Assembly (NCBI RefSeq): GCF_025336525.1
Contig: NZ_JAOCZP010000006.1
Coordinates: forward strand, 124,001 to 188,000
Direction: 5' to 3'
Origin: Chelativorans salis
GTDB lineage: Bacteria > Pseudomonadota > Alphaproteobacteria > Rhizobiales > Rhizobiaceae
Length of the DNA stretch: 64,000 bases
In this document: in pieces, positions 26,075-35,589 of the stretch
How the letters are laid out: the number at the start of each line of letters is the position of its first letter
How positions within the stretch are numbered: position 1 is the stretch's first letter
Made by a program: the position numbers and the translations under genes
Notes under the pieces: generated by a model
Told to the model about the DNA's origin: nothing
Database searches by the model: none
The model's input: only the letters and a program-made list of their open reading frames with translations

Positions 26075-27205
26075 CTATTTCAGCCGCATCAGGAGCCCAG
26101 CCATGAGCTGTGCACGTTCAACCAGACTATCGATCTCGATATATTCGCCGAGCGTGTGCAGGCCAGCGCCGCGCACGCCTATGGAATCGAGCGTCGGCAG
26201 GCCGAGCGCGCCGGTGAAGTTGCCGTCAGAGCCGCCGCCGGCACTGGCATGTGTCAGACCAAAGCCGATCTCGCCGGCGATTTCGTGCGCCAGGTTATAG
26301 ACTGCCATCGTGCCCTCATCCGGCTCCCACACGGGCCGCATCACGCCGCGCGTTACCTCAATCATCACATCGTTCTCCTCGCCGGAAAGCGCCAGCATGC
26401 GCAAGACGCCTTCATCGAGGTCCGCCTGGCGCTTGGCCATCGACAGAACCTCCGCATCACAGAAGGACGAGACGCAATTCACCCACTGTCCGGAGTGGAT
26501 CACGCCCACGGAGAAGGTGCAGTCGTCGCTCGTCATCGCCTCGATCTCAAGCACCTTGCGCGCCATGGCGGCGATTGCCGAACGACCGTCCTTCAGGGCC
26601 CAGCCGGCGTGGCTCGGCCGGCCCGAGGTTTTCACGTTGAAACGGGCGATGGCATAGCGGCCGGTCACCGCTCCCCCGTCCGGCCGTGCGGGCTCGGGCA
26701 CCAGCACCACCTTATTTTTGCGCGCCTCCATCTCGATCAGTTCGCGCGTCGAAGGCGTACCCACTTCCTCGTCGGGCGTGAACAGCACGGTAACCGGAAG
26801 CGGCGTTTCGAGGCCTGCCAAGGCAAGCTGGCGGATGGCCTCGATGCTCACGTAGTTGCCGCCCTTCATGTCCTGAATGCCGGGGCCGTAGCAGCGGCCG
26901 TCCTCAATGCGCCACGGGTTCTTTTCCAGCGTGCCGATGGGATGCACCGTATCGAGATGACCGGAGATCAGGATGCCGGGCTTGCCGAAATCCTTGTGCG
27001 GAAAACGCGCTCGCACGGAGCCGCCGAAGCCCATGCGTCCGGGAATGCGTTCGATCTCTGCGCCGGCTACCGCCAAATCATAGGCGGCAAGATTCATCAT
27101 CCGGTCAACAGCCGCGGCATCGAAGGTGGGGCTTTCGCATTCGATCCAGGGTTTCAGCCCAGCGAGCATCGTCGCGGTGTCAAAAGGTAGCTGCATGTAA
27201 TTCAT
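26075..27205 (-). CDS. M20 family metallopeptidase (carboxypeptidase G2-like)
   Basis: A 376-residue zinc peptidase of the M20A/ArgE-DapE-CPG2 type. Metal-binding and catalytic segments are SGHLDTVHPIG, GPGIQDMKGG, TPDEEVGTPSTR (catalytic Glu-Glu), the VPEPARPDG segment, and a late histidine in GAGLHTLGEYIE. No signal peptide is seen, so it probably works in the cytoplasm on imported peptides or N-acyl amino acids, releasing an amino acid. It is the last gene of the leftward peptide operon, 82 bp after the M20D amidohydrolase, and converges on acdR. Confidence 0.88.
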   Translation of the reverse strand: MNYMQLPFDTATMLAGLKPWIECESPTFDAAAVDRMMNLAAYDLAVAGAEIERIPGRMGFGGSVRARFPHKDFGKPGILISGHLDTVHPIGTLEKNPWRIEDGRCYGPGIQDMKGGNYVSIEAIRQLALAGLETPLPVTVLFTPDEEVGTPSTRELIEMEARKNKVVLVPEPARPDGGAVTGRYAIARFNVKTSGRPSHAGWALKDGRSAIAAMARKVLEIEAMTSDDCTFSVGVIHSGQWVNCVSSFCDAEVLSMAKRQADLDEGVLRMLALSGEENDVMIEVTRGVMRPVWEPDEGTMAVYNLAHEIAGEIGFGLTHASAGGGSDGNFTGALGLPTLDSIGVRGAGLHTLGEYIEIDSLVERAQLMAGLLMRLK

Positions 27206-27287
27206 TGATGTCGCGTCCTGGTTGGAATTGTTTACCCCTGGCCGCTTCCCGGTAAGAGCGGGTACGGAATGGGCTTCGAGGCCGCGC

Positions 27288-28451
27288 CTAAAGTGCTAGC
27301 CGCTTCTCGACAATTCGCGCCATGATGCTGGCGCCGACCGGCAGTATATCGTCGTCTAAGGTGAAACCCGGATTGTGCACCGGCAGGGTGCCCCCATGGC
27401 CAAGCGTACAATAGGCGCCAGGCACGACCTTCAGCATGTCCGCGAAATCCTCGCTGCCGGTCACGAGCTCCTCGGTAATGGTGGCGTTCTCCGCGTCGAC
27501 TATCTCGGCGGCTGCCACCCGATAAGCTTCGGAAAGCGCCGCGTCGTTCATCAGCACGTCGAAGATCGGCCGGAGATCCGGCACAATCTCCACTTCATAG
27601 CTCTCGGCAAAGCCGGCGCACAACTTGATCACGCGGTTGTGGATCAGGTCGCGCACCTCATCGGCAAAGTAGCGTATGGTGCCGGAGATCACGGCCCTGT
27701 CCGGCACCACATTGTAGGCCGAGCCGGAATGGACCTGCGTCACCGAAAGCACGGCCGGCTGCGTCGCCTGCACATTCCGGCTGACAATGGATTGCAGGCT
27801 CTGCACAAGCGCCGTAGCGACGACGATCGGATCCTTGGCATGGTGCGGCATCGCGCCGTGGCTGCCCACCCCATTGATGGTGATGTCAAAAAACGTCGCC
27901 CCCGCCATCGCCGGGCCCGGCTTGACGCTGAACTTGTTAGGTTCCTTCAGCGGATTGTTGTGCATGCCGTAGATCTCATCGCAGGGAAACTTATCGAACA
28001 GCCCGTCCGCCAGCATGGCGCGGGCGCCACCAAGCCCCTCCTCTGCCGGCTGAAAGATCACCACGGCACGGCCGGCAAAATTGCGCGTCTCCGCCAGATA
28101 GCGCGCCGCGCCGAGCAGCATGGTCGTGTGGCCGTCGTGCCCGCAGCCATGGAACGCACCTGGGGTCTTCGAGGCGTAGGGCAGATTGGTCAGTTCGTCC
28201 ATCGGCAAAGCGTCCATGTCCGCGCGCAGGCCCACCGCGCGGCCGCCTTCCTTCCTGCCCTTGATGATGCCGACCACGCCAGTCTTGCCGAGCCCGGTAT
28301 GCACCTCGTCGACACCCCATCTCCTCAGAAGCTCGGCGACGATACCGGAGGTGCGCACCTCCTCGAAGCCGATCTCGGGGTGTTCATGGAAATCGCGGCG
28401 GATCGCCGTCAGCTCATCGGCATATTCGGCGATCGTAGGTAGAATGGGCAT
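27288..28451 (-). CDS. M20D amidohydrolase (hippurate/IAA-amino acid hydrolase family)
   Basis: A 387-residue metalloamidase. Motifs are LRADMDALPM, the metal-binding GCGHDGHTTMLLGAA, QPAEEGLGGARAM with the catalytic Glu pair, MHNNP, and GSEDFADML. The family cleaves N-acyl amino acids; members include hippurate hydrolase and the plant ILR1-type hydrolases of auxin and jasmonate conjugates. It is cytoplasmic by lack of a leader. It lies 39 bp after the fused dipeptide ATPase gene in the same operon, so its substrate is presumably imported by that transporter. Exact conjugate unknown. Confidence 0.9.
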   Translation of the reverse strand: MPILPTIAEYADELTAIRRDFHEHPEIGFEEVRTSGIVAELLRRWGVDEVHTGLGKTGVVGIIKGRKEGGRAVGLRADMDALPMDELTNLPYASKTPGAFHGCGHDGHTTMLLGAARYLAETRNFAGRAVVIFQPAEEGLGGARAMLADGLFDKFPCDEIYGMHNNPLKEPNKFSVKPGPAMAGATFFDITINGVGSHGAMPHHAKDPIVVATALVQSLQSIVSRNVQATQPAVLSVTQVHSGSAYNVVPDRAVISGTIRYFADEVRDLIHNRVIKLCAGFAESYEVEIVPDLRPIFDVLMNDAALSEAYRVAAAEIVDAENATITEELVTGSEDFADMLKVVPGAYCTLGHGGTLPVHNPGFTLDDDILPVGASIMARIVEKRLAL

Positions 28452-28490
28452 ATCGTTTCTCTCTCCGCTATCGTGGTGTGGAGGCCGCGT

Positions 28491-30158
28491 TCATGCGGTC
28501 TGCAATTCATGAAAATTGGCAAAATCCCAGGCGCGCCCGGGGGCCGCCTCGATGAGTGCGCGGGTATAGGCGTGCCGAGGGTTGGAAAGCACGTTGGATG
28601 CACTGTCATGTTCGACGATGCGCCCGTACTGCATCACCACGACTTCGTCACAGATCTGCGCCGCCACACGCAGATCATGTGTGATGAAGAGAATGGCAAT
28701 GCCGAGTTTCTTCTGCAGCGCCTCGAGCAGTTCCAAGACCTGCGCCTGTACGGACACGTCGAGGGCGGAGACCGCTTCGTCCGCGACCAGAACGTCGGGT
28801 TCCATTGCAATGGCGCGGGCGATCGCAACACGCTGCCGTTGGCCGCCGGAAAACTGATGCGGATACCGGTTGACCGCATCGTCCGGCAAGCCGACCAGCA
28901 TCAGAAGTTCGGCCGCCCGTTTCAGCGCGGCCTTCTTGTCCTCACCTGTGTTGAGCGGCCCCTCGATCAGGCTCCGGCCGATAGTCCAGCGCGGATTGAG
29001 CGAGCGGAATGGGTCCTGGAACACGATCTGGATGTGCTTCCGGTAGGGCCGCAATGCGCGTCGCGAAAGCCGGGCGATCTCCCTGTCGGCGACACGGATC
29101 TCGCCTTCGGTCGGATCGATCAGGCGCATGATGCAGCGTGCGACGGTGGACTTTCCGGAGCCGCTCTCGCCAACGATGCCGAGTGTACGCCCGCGTGGAA
29201 TGGAAAAGCTCACATCGCTCGCAGCCTGCGTCGCCCCGCGCCGGCTGAAGATGCCTTGAGTGCTATAGATCTTCTGCAAGCCGTTCACCGAAAGAACGGC
29301 CGGGCCCTCAGGCTGCGACCGGGCCGGGCGAGGCGTCAGGCTCGGCACGGCCTTCAGCAGTTCCCGCGTGTATTCGTGCTTCGGGTGGCGCAAAAGCTCC
29401 TCGACCGGTGCCCGCTCGACGATCTGTCCGTGTCTCATCACGTGCACGGTATCGGCGATCTCCGCCACCACGCCCATGTCGTGAGTTATAAAGAGGACGG
29501 CGGTGCCGTGCTTCTCCTGCAACTCGGCTATGAGGCTCAGGATCTGCTGCTGTGTCGTGACGTCGAGGGCGGTGGTCGGTTCATCGGCGATCAGCAGTTG
29601 CGGCTCGAGGATCAGCGCCATGGCGATCATGATGCGTTGACGCTGCCCGCCGGAAAGCTGGTGTGGGTAGGAGCGGTAGATGCGCTCGACATCCGGCAGA
29701 TGCACCTGGTTCATGATGTCGAGCACACGCGCCTTCTTCTCCTTGGCCGGCAGCTTGGCGTGGGTATCGAGCACCTCCTCGATCTGTGCGCCGACGCGGA
29801 TAACCGGGTTCAACGCCGTCATCGGTTCCTGGAAGATCATCGAGATCTTGCGCGCCCGCATGTGGCGCATGGCCTGGGGCCCGAGTTCGAGGAGGTTCGT
29901 CCCTTCCAGTTCGATGCGTCCCCCCGTGGCCGCGAGCGCCCCCCTGGGCAACAGCCCCATGACGGAAAGCGAGGTGACGGACTTGCCGGAGCCGGATTCG
30001 CCGACAAGACAGACGGTCTCCCCCTGCCTGATTTCCAGCGATACCCGGTCGAGCACCGGTGGCGCTGTGTCGTTGTCGGCAAGCCGCACGGTCAGCTCGT
30101 TGATCTCCAGCACGCTTGGCACATCGTTGAAATTGCGGGTCTTGAAGCGCATGGTCAT
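28491..30158 (-). CDS. Dipeptide ABC transporter ATP-binding protein, fused DppD-DppF
   Basis: A 555-residue protein made of two complete nucleotide-binding domains. Domain one (residues about 15-275) has GESGSGKS, LSGGQRQRIMIAMAL and LIADEPTTALD; domain two (about 295-555) has GESGSGKST, FSGGQRQRVAIARAI and LVADEAVSALD, an Ala for Pro change in the Walker B tail. The peptide transporters usually encode these as two proteins, and the second module in this window does. It drives import by the permeases encoded immediately upstream, whose stop codon overlaps its ATG by 4 bp. Confidence 0.93.
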   Translation of the reverse strand: MTMRFKTRNFNDVPSVLEINELTVRLADNDTAPPVLDRVSLEIRQGETVCLVGESGSGKSVTSLSVMGLLPRGALAATGGRIELEGTNLLELGPQAMRHMRARKISMIFQEPMTALNPVIRVGAQIEEVLDTHAKLPAKEKKARVLDIMNQVHLPDVERIYRSYPHQLSGGQRQRIMIAMALILEPQLLIADEPTTALDVTTQQQILSLIAELQEKHGTAVLFITHDMGVVAEIADTVHVMRHGQIVERAPVEELLRHPKHEYTRELLKAVPSLTPRPARSQPEGPAVLSVNGLQKIYSTQGIFSRRGATQAASDVSFSIPRGRTLGIVGESGSGKSTVARCIMRLIDPTEGEIRVADREIARLSRRALRPYRKHIQIVFQDPFRSLNPRWTIGRSLIEGPLNTGEDKKAALKRAAELLMLVGLPDDAVNRYPHQFSGGQRQRVAIARAIAMEPDVLVADEAVSALDVSVQAQVLELLEALQKKLGIAILFITHDLRVAAQICDEVVVMQYGRIVEHDSASNVLSNPRHAYTRALIEAAPGRAWDFANFHELQTA

Positions 30159-31039
30159 CTCTCCCGCTTCTTCAGACGCGGATCCAGCATGTCACGAGCC
30201 GTATCGCCGAGCAGGTTGATCGAGAGGATGCACAGCGACAGCATCAGGCCCGGCCAGAAGATGAGCGACGGCTTGAGTTGGAAATAGACCCTTCCCTCGG
30301 CCATGATGTTGCCCCAGGTCGGGATCTCTGTCGAAACGCCCGCTCCCAGAAAGGAGAGAATCGCTTCCGTCAGGATTGCAGAGGCGCAGATATAGGTGCC
30401 CTGCACGATGAGCGGTGCGAGGGTGTTGGGCATCAGATGCTGCCAGAGGATTTTCGGCATTGAGGAGCCAAGGGCGATGGCCGCTTCCACATATGGCTCC
30501 TCGCGCGCCGACAGCACGACCGAGCGCACCAGACGCACCACGCGCGGGATTTCTGGAATGGTAATGGCGCTCATGACCGACCAGATGCTCGGGCCATTGA
30601 GTGCCACCAGCGCGATGGCCAGGAGAATGGAGGGGATGGCCATGAGGCTGTCCATGATGCGCATGATGATGGCATCTGCGAGCCGGAAAAAACCGGACAC
30701 GAGGCCGATCAGAAGGCCGATCAGAACGCTGACGACCGCAGCACCGATGCCGATGAACAGCGATATGCGCCCACCCGTCACGACGCGCGACAGGAGATCG
30801 CGCCCATAAGCGTCTGTACCCAGTGGATAGGTCTCACTAGGCCCTTTCAGCCGCTGCAGCGCGTCCATGGACATCGGGTCATGCGGCACGATGAGCGGCG
30901 CCAGAAGTGCCGAAAGCACAATCAGAATGAGCACAGCTGCAGCGATCATCGGTCCGGCGCCGGCGCGCCAGCCGCGCGGCATCGCCATCGCTCCGAAGAG
31001 CCATTGCAGTCTTGCTGCGGGTTGCGGAGAGGCGACCAT
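30155..31039 (-). CDS. Dipeptide/oligopeptide ABC transporter permease (DppC type)
   Basis: A 294-residue inner-membrane permease. After an N-terminal cytoplasmic segment comes helix one (GPMIAAAVLILIVLSALLAPLIV), then the DppC-type PLGTDAYGRDLLSRVV motif and the coupling loop EAAIALGSSMPKILWQHLMPN. The ATG at 31037-31039 overlaps the DppB stop as TGATG, fixing the start; the longer frame upstream is noise in another frame of dppB. It forms the heterodimeric pore with DppB. Confidence 0.93.
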   Translation of the reverse strand: MVASPQPAARLQWLFGAMAMPRGWRAGAGPMIAAAVLILIVLSALLAPLIVPHDPMSMDALQRLKGPSETYPLGTDAYGRDLLSRVVTGGRISLFIGIGAAVVSVLIGLLIGLVSGFFRLADAIIMRIMDSLMAIPSILLAIALVALNGPSIWSVMSAITIPEIPRVVRLVRSVVLSAREEPYVEAAIALGSSMPKILWQHLMPNTLAPLIVQGTYICASAILTEAILSFLGAGVSTEIPTWGNIMAEGRVYFQLKPSLIFWPGLMLSLCILSINLLGDTARDMLDPRLKKRER

Positions 31040-31980
31040 CAGTAGCGGATCCTCGGATCGAAGAAGGTGTAAGACAGGTCGATGACGAGGTTGATGAAGA
31101 CGTAGAGGCCGCTCGTCAGGAGGATCATGCCTTGGATGACAGGGTAATCGCGTGCCAAAATGGCATCGACGGTCAAGCGGCCGATGCCGGGAATGTTGAA
31201 AACGCTCTCCGTCACCACCACGCCGCCGATAAGAAGCGCGAAACCAGTGCCGATGATGGTCATGATCGGGACCGCGGCGTTTCGCAGCGCGTGGCGGAAG
31301 AGAACCACGGTCTCCTTCACCCCCTTGGCGCGTGCGGTGCGGATATAATCCTCGCCCAGCACCTCCAGCATTGAGGCGCGGGTCATGCGGGCGATCAGCG
31401 CCACGTAGATGGTGGCGAGCGTCAGGCACGGCAGGATGGCGCGGGACAGGAACTTGCTGAAATCCTCCGAGGGCGCGATGTAGCCCTGCACCGGAAGCCA
31501 TCGCAGCTCGATCGAAAACGTCTGGATGAAGAGATAGCCGATCACGAACACCGGAATCGAAAAGCCGAGCACGGAAAAAGCCATCACCACATAATCAACC
31601 CAGGTGCGGTGCCGCCAGGCTGCGAGCACCCCCATCGGCACGGCGATGAGAATGGACAGGATGATGGTGAGTACGGCGATATTGACTGTCGGCCAGATGC
31701 GCTGGCCGATCATCTGCGTCACCGGCGTGTTGGAGATCAACGAAGTGCCGAGTTCGCCCTGCAGAAGCAGGCCGACCCAGGTGATGAACTGCTCGTGAAG
31801 CGGATCGGAAAGGCCGAGCGAAGTGCGGATGCGCTCGAGCTGGGCCGGGGTGGCCATGTCGCCGGCTATGATTGCCGCCGGATCGCCCGGTGTCAGCCGC
31901 AGGAGCAGGAAAACGAAGACGGCGACAATGGTCATCACCGGAATAACGGCCAGGATGCGCCGGATGATGTAGCCTAGCAT
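31039..31980 (-). CDS. Dipeptide/oligopeptide ABC transporter permease (DppB type)
   Basis: A 313-residue inner-membrane permease starting MLGYIIRRILAVIPVMTIVAV, with the DppB-type first helix followed by LTPGDPAAIIAG. The C-terminal half contains the coupling loop LGEDYIRTARAKGVKETVVLFRHALRNA and ends with LSYTFFDPRIRY. The ATG at 31980 is preferred over an upstream TTG because GAGGA precedes it. The gap to the binding-protein gene upstream is 158 bp and holds a strong hairpin. Confidence 0.93.
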   Translation of the reverse strand: MLGYIIRRILAVIPVMTIVAVFVFLLLRLTPGDPAAIIAGDMATPAQLERIRTSLGLSDPLHEQFITWVGLLLQGELGTSLISNTPVTQMIGQRIWPTVNIAVLTIILSILIAVPMGVLAAWRHRTWVDYVVMAFSVLGFSIPVFVIGYLFIQTFSIELRWLPVQGYIAPSEDFSKFLSRAILPCLTLATIYVALIARMTRASMLEVLGEDYIRTARAKGVKETVVLFRHALRNAAVPIMTIIGTGFALLIGGVVVTESVFNIPGIGRLTVDAILARDYPVIQGMILLTSGLYVFINLVIDLSYTFFDPRIRY

Positions 31981-32067
31981 CGGAACGGATTGTCCTCTGA
32001 CACGCAAGCTTCTACATGGCCCGAAACGTGCACGGCACCAGCTTAAAGACTGCCGTCACCGCACGGG

Positions 32068-32131
32068 GAACAACCCCCTGCCGCTCGGAGCGAGGCCCGC
32101 CCGGCGGGTGCAACGCCGGGCGGGGTTGTTC
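32068..32131 (-). terminator. Nested intercistronic hairpins after peptide-binding-protein gene
   Basis: CCCGCCCGGCG (32096-32106) and CGCCGGGCGGG (32114-32124) give a perfect 11-bp stem with a 7-base loop. GAACAACCCC (32068-32077) can also pair with GGGGTTGTTC (32122-32131), sharing three bases with the inner stem, so the two stems partly compete. The element follows the dppA stop (32139) and precedes dppB. Confidence 0.65.
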
Positions 32132-32138
32132 ACGGCGG

Positions 32139-33767
32139 TCAGTCCGCCTTTTCGATGTTCCAGAACACCGGAACCGGCGATGGGATCATGCCGGTCAGCT
32201 TGTTGCTGCGCGCTTGTGGGGACGCATACTGGCCAAGTGGTATATAGAGCACGTTCTCCAGCGTATGCTTCTGGATCTTGCTTGCCACTTCCTTCTGCTT
32301 CTCCGACGTGTCGGCGGCGATGAACTCCGCACGCAATGCCTCGATCTCATCGTCCTTCGGCCAGCCAAACCAGGCGTCGTCTCCGCGGCCGTTCAGCATG
32401 GGGCTGATCAGGGGCGAGTTGATCTCCGGCACCATCCAGTTGGTGAAGAACATGTTCCAGCCGCCTTCGGAGGGCTCCGCCTGGCTCGCGCGGCGCGTCA
32501 CCAGCGTCTGCCAGTCCATCGGCTGCATATCGACATTGAAGCCAGCTTGGCGCAGCGCCTGGGCGGCGACCACCGGCTGGGCCGTGAGGCTCACCACGTC
32601 GGTCGGCTGCATCAGGACGACTGGCGTGCCGTCATAGCCGGCCTCCTCCAGCAGCTTCTTGGCGCCTTCGATATCGCCGCCGGAGGTCAGCGTCTCGGAG
32701 CCGGATTCGTCGGCCAGCGGCGTGCCGCAACCGAAGATCGCACCGCATATCGTGTAATAGTCAGGGTTGCCGATGAGCGTCCCCAGGACGTCTTCCTGGC
32801 TCAGCGCCATCATCGCTGCCTGACGAACCTTCACATTGTCGAAGGGCGGATATTTGAAATTCATACGGCCTATCGTCTGGTAGCCCAGCTCGTCGCGTGT
32901 CTCAACCGTCACGTTCTCGCTGGTTTCCAGGATCGGCAGCAGATCGATCTGCACCTGCTCGAGATAGTCGATCTCACCCGACATCAGAGCATTGATGGCA
33001 GTCTGGGCGTCCGGCATCGTCACCCATTTGACCTCGTCCACCTTGACGTTCTTGCCGCCGGCCATCCAGCTCGCCGGCTCCTCGCGCGGCACATAATCGT
33101 CGAACTTACGATAGGTGACGGAAACACCCGGCTGGTATTCCTCTTCCACGAAGACGAAGGGGCCGGAACCAGTGTAGTCGGTGATCGCCTCATCGGCCGA
33201 TCCGCTCGCGACGCGCTCCGGCATGATGAAGGGCGGCACCGCCGATTGCTTGCCGACGATCTCGAGAAGCGCGGGGAAGGGACTTTTCAGCGTCCACACC
33301 AGCGTCTTATCGTCTTTCGCTTCCAAGCTCTCGGTCACGTCGAAGAGAAGCTGGCCACCGGAATCGCGCTTGCCCCAGCGCCTCAGCGAGGCCACCGCGT
33401 CGGCGGCCGTCACGGGGTTGCCGTCGTGAAACGTCAAGCCGTCGCGCAGCGTGAAGGTGTAGACGAGGTTGTCGTCGGAAATCGCCCAGTCGGCCATTTG
33501 CGGCTGCGGTTCGAAGTTTTCGTCAACGGCCACCAGCACGTCATAGATCATGTAGCCGTGGTTGCGGGTGATGTGCGCCGTGGTGATGATCGGGTCGAGC
33601 ACGCGCAGGCCCGAATGCATTACGGCGGTGACGGTTTTGCCTTCGGCCACGGCCGGTATCGTGGCCATGCTGCTGCCGGCCATCAGAACAGCGCCTGCCA
33701 AAAGGCCAAGTGCTGCACCTCTGCCAAGGCTCCTGCCGCGGAAAAGTCTCTCCTGAATACGCAACAT
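32139..33767 (-). CDS. Peptide ABC transporter substrate-binding protein (DppA/OppA family 5)
   Basis: A 542-residue periplasmic protein. A long basic leader (MLRIQERLFRGRSLGRG) is followed by a hydrophobic core and probable cleavage near AVAEG. The mature part shows the family 5 pattern: TFTLRDGLTFHDGNPVTAADAVASLRRW, GSGPFVFVEEEYQPG, INALMSGEIDYLEQ and VRQAAMMALSQEDVL. The start at 33767 has GAGGGAA upstream; the frame is open 156 bases further. It follows the M81 peptidase gene by 85 bp. Ligand is likely a peptide or amino-acid conjugate. Confidence 0.92.
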   Translation of the reverse strand: MLRIQERLFRGRSLGRGAALGLLAGAVLMAGSSMATIPAVAEGKTVTAVMHSGLRVLDPIITTAHITRNHGYMIYDVLVAVDENFEPQPQMADWAISDDNLVYTFTLRDGLTFHDGNPVTAADAVASLRRWGKRDSGGQLLFDVTESLEAKDDKTLVWTLKSPFPALLEIVGKQSAVPPFIMPERVASGSADEAITDYTGSGPFVFVEEEYQPGVSVTYRKFDDYVPREEPASWMAGGKNVKVDEVKWVTMPDAQTAINALMSGEIDYLEQVQIDLLPILETSENVTVETRDELGYQTIGRMNFKYPPFDNVKVRQAAMMALSQEDVLGTLIGNPDYYTICGAIFGCGTPLADESGSETLTSGGDIEGAKKLLEEAGYDGTPVVLMQPTDVVSLTAQPVVAAQALRQAGFNVDMQPMDWQTLVTRRASQAEPSEGGWNMFFTNWMVPEINSPLISPMLNGRGDDAWFGWPKDDEIEALRAEFIAADTSEKQKEVASKIQKHTLENVLYIPLGQYASPQARSNKLTGMIPSPVPVFWNIEKAD

Positions 33768-33852
33768 TGTGTTCCCTCTTGTTTTGGATGTGGATGTTCT
33801 GCGTTCGGTGACTCTTGACGTTTGGCGCGGTTCTTCTGCCGCGTTGGATGCT

Positions 33853-35382
33853 TCAGGCCTCCTTCTTTTCGCGCGCGATAGCGGGGCGAAAGACCGGCCC
33901 ATTGGGGGAAAGGCGCATGCCATCGGCCAGCTTGGTCCAGGGCAGATCGGCCGGATCGAGCGGCATAGGACCCGGTGCGGTGCAGACCAGCACCGCCTCG
34001 GCTATAGGCTCGAAGTCAGCGCGGAAGTGGACCGAGCTCTTGTTGACGAGGATGGCCATCTCCGTCGGCTCAATGCCGACAAAGCGATACATTGCAAGGT
34101 CCGCCATCTGCGCTTTGTGCGAGGTGACCACCACCTTCACTCCATCGATGGAAAGACACGCGGAAGGACCAACGTTCATGCGCGTGCCGCCGTAATACGG
34201 CCCGGTCGCATGCAGGTCACCTTGCGATAGTCTCTCGACGCGGAATGTCGCCCCAAACGGGGCGTCGCCTCGAACCCCCGACCCGCCGCCGAGTGCAACG
34301 GATATCTCGGCTCCCTCCCCCGCTGCATGCGCCGCACGGGCCGCATCCGGATCCACCATCATGCCGAGCGCCGCTTTCCTTGCACCATTTCTCAGCAGCG
34401 CGCGCAGCATGCCGGTCGTGTTGGAATCACCGCCGGCACCGGGGTTGTCCTGGGTATCGGCGATCACCACCGGGCGGCTTGCGCCCTCGGCGATGCGCAT
34501 TGCCTCACGCACGCCTTCGTCCGGCTGGTAGGCCCGTCCGGCAAAGGCACCCTCGCTTGCCAGAATGCGCGTGTAGAGGTGATCGGCGGCTCGATCCGCG
34601 GCTTCTTGCGTTTCACCATAGACGAGCACGGTCTGGCCGCATTCTTCGATATCGGCGGCGGGGAAGCCCATCCAGTAGGAGACGCTCGCGATGTCGCCCT
34701 CCTCCAGCGCCACCACGTCGGCATAGAGACTTTTTGCCGGCTCGATAAGCGTGCACTGCCAGGGAATAGACGTCAGGTAGGGCAGTCGGCGGAAGGCCTT
34801 GGCGAAAGGCCGACCGCGCGCCATCAACCTGTCGAGCCCCTCCGCGGCACGGCGGCCGGTCGCCGCCATATCCACATGCGGATAGGTGCGGAACGCGACC
34901 AGGAGATCGGCCTCCTCGACCATCCGCCTCGTCGTGTTGCCGTGCAGATCGAGGCTGATGGCGATCGGTACGCCGGGGCCAACGACACGGCGTATGCGGG
35001 TGATCAGCTCGCCCTCGCCGTCGTCTAGATGCTCGGCCACCATCGCTCCGTGCAGGTCGAGGCATACGCCATCGAGGTGCCCCGCCTTTGCAATGCCATA
35101 AACGATCTCTTCGGCGATCCTTTCATAGGCATCGCGGGTCACATGGGCGGAGGGAATGGCTCCTGTCCATAATACCGGGACCATCTCCCAGCCCGCTTCG
35201 TCGGCATGCGCCACGGCACCGGAAATGCCGAGATTCACACCGGGGCAGCGGTCGAGAATCTCCGCACCCCGTGACATCGGCAGATAGCCGCCCCCTTGCT
35301 CGAATTGCGCATAGGTCGCTCTGGAGGGTGCGAAGGTGTTCGTCTCGTGCAGGAAACCGGCCAGCGCCACCCGCTTGCTCAT
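33853..35382 (-). CDS. M81 family metallopeptidase (MlrC-like)
   Basis: A 509-residue protein of the M81/MlrC family. It opens with the characteristic FLHETNTFAPSRATYAQFE, followed by DGVCLDLHGAMVAEHLDDGEGE, ISLDLHGNTTRRMVEEAD, FRTYPHVDMAATGRRAAEG and DTQDNPGAGGDSNTTGMLRALL, which supply the presumed zinc ligands. MlrC was first known from microcystin breakdown, but relatives are widespread in soil bacteria beside dipeptide transporters and act on unknown small peptides. No signal peptide. It is the first gene of the leftward peptide operon, divergent from an IclR regulator. Confidence 0.9.
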   Translation of the reverse strand: MSKRVALAGFLHETNTFAPSRATYAQFEQGGGYLPMSRGAEILDRCPGVNLGISGAVAHADEAGWEMVPVLWTGAIPSAHVTRDAYERIAEEIVYGIAKAGHLDGVCLDLHGAMVAEHLDDGEGELITRIRRVVGPGVPIAISLDLHGNTTRRMVEEADLLVAFRTYPHVDMAATGRRAAEGLDRLMARGRPFAKAFRRLPYLTSIPWQCTLIEPAKSLYADVVALEEGDIASVSYWMGFPAADIEECGQTVLVYGETQEAADRAADHLYTRILASEGAFAGRAYQPDEGVREAMRIAEGASRPVVIADTQDNPGAGGDSNTTGMLRALLRNGARKAALGMMVDPDAARAAHAAGEGAEISVALGGGSGVRGDAPFGATFRVERLSQGDLHATGPYYGGTRMNVGPSACLSIDGVKVVVTSHKAQMADLAMYRFVGIEPTEMAILVNKSSVHFRADFEPIAEAVLVCTAPGPMPLDPADLPWTKLADGMRLSPNGPVFRPAIAREKKEA

Positions 35383-35506
35383 GATGCGCCCCCAACCGGC
35401 CGGATGCTGACAGACATGCGTTGTGGCACTCGAAACGCTTCCGCTTCCTTACGAACACCTTTTCGGGTCGACGCCCCTGAGGAATGCATGATAGGGATAG
35501 GCGTGC

Positions 35507-35545
35507 CGTATCGCTGTACGATACAATCGTATTACATATACGATA
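35507..35545. promoter_or_regulatory. IclR-type operator cluster
   Basis: TACGAT-ACA-ATCGTA (35517-35531) is a perfect inverted repeat. The half-site recurs as TACGAT at 35539-35544, 22 bp from the first copy, and as GTATCG at 35508-35513. The cluster lies 59 bp upstream of the IclR start and 125 bp upstream of the divergent mlrC-like gene, in the expected position for control of both. Confidence 0.6.
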
Positions 35546-35589
35546 AGTGTGCCGCAGAGTGGAAGTCAAACGAATTTTGGAGATGATGC

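Noticed and set aside
28473-30287. A 604-codon plus-strand open frame over the fused ATPase gene
   Set aside because: Antisense to a protein with two complete nucleotide-binding domains; no motif of its own.
32016-33818. A 600-codon open frame on the plus strand
   Set aside because: It is antisense to the DppA-like gene at 32139-33767, which has a signal peptide and family 5 motifs.
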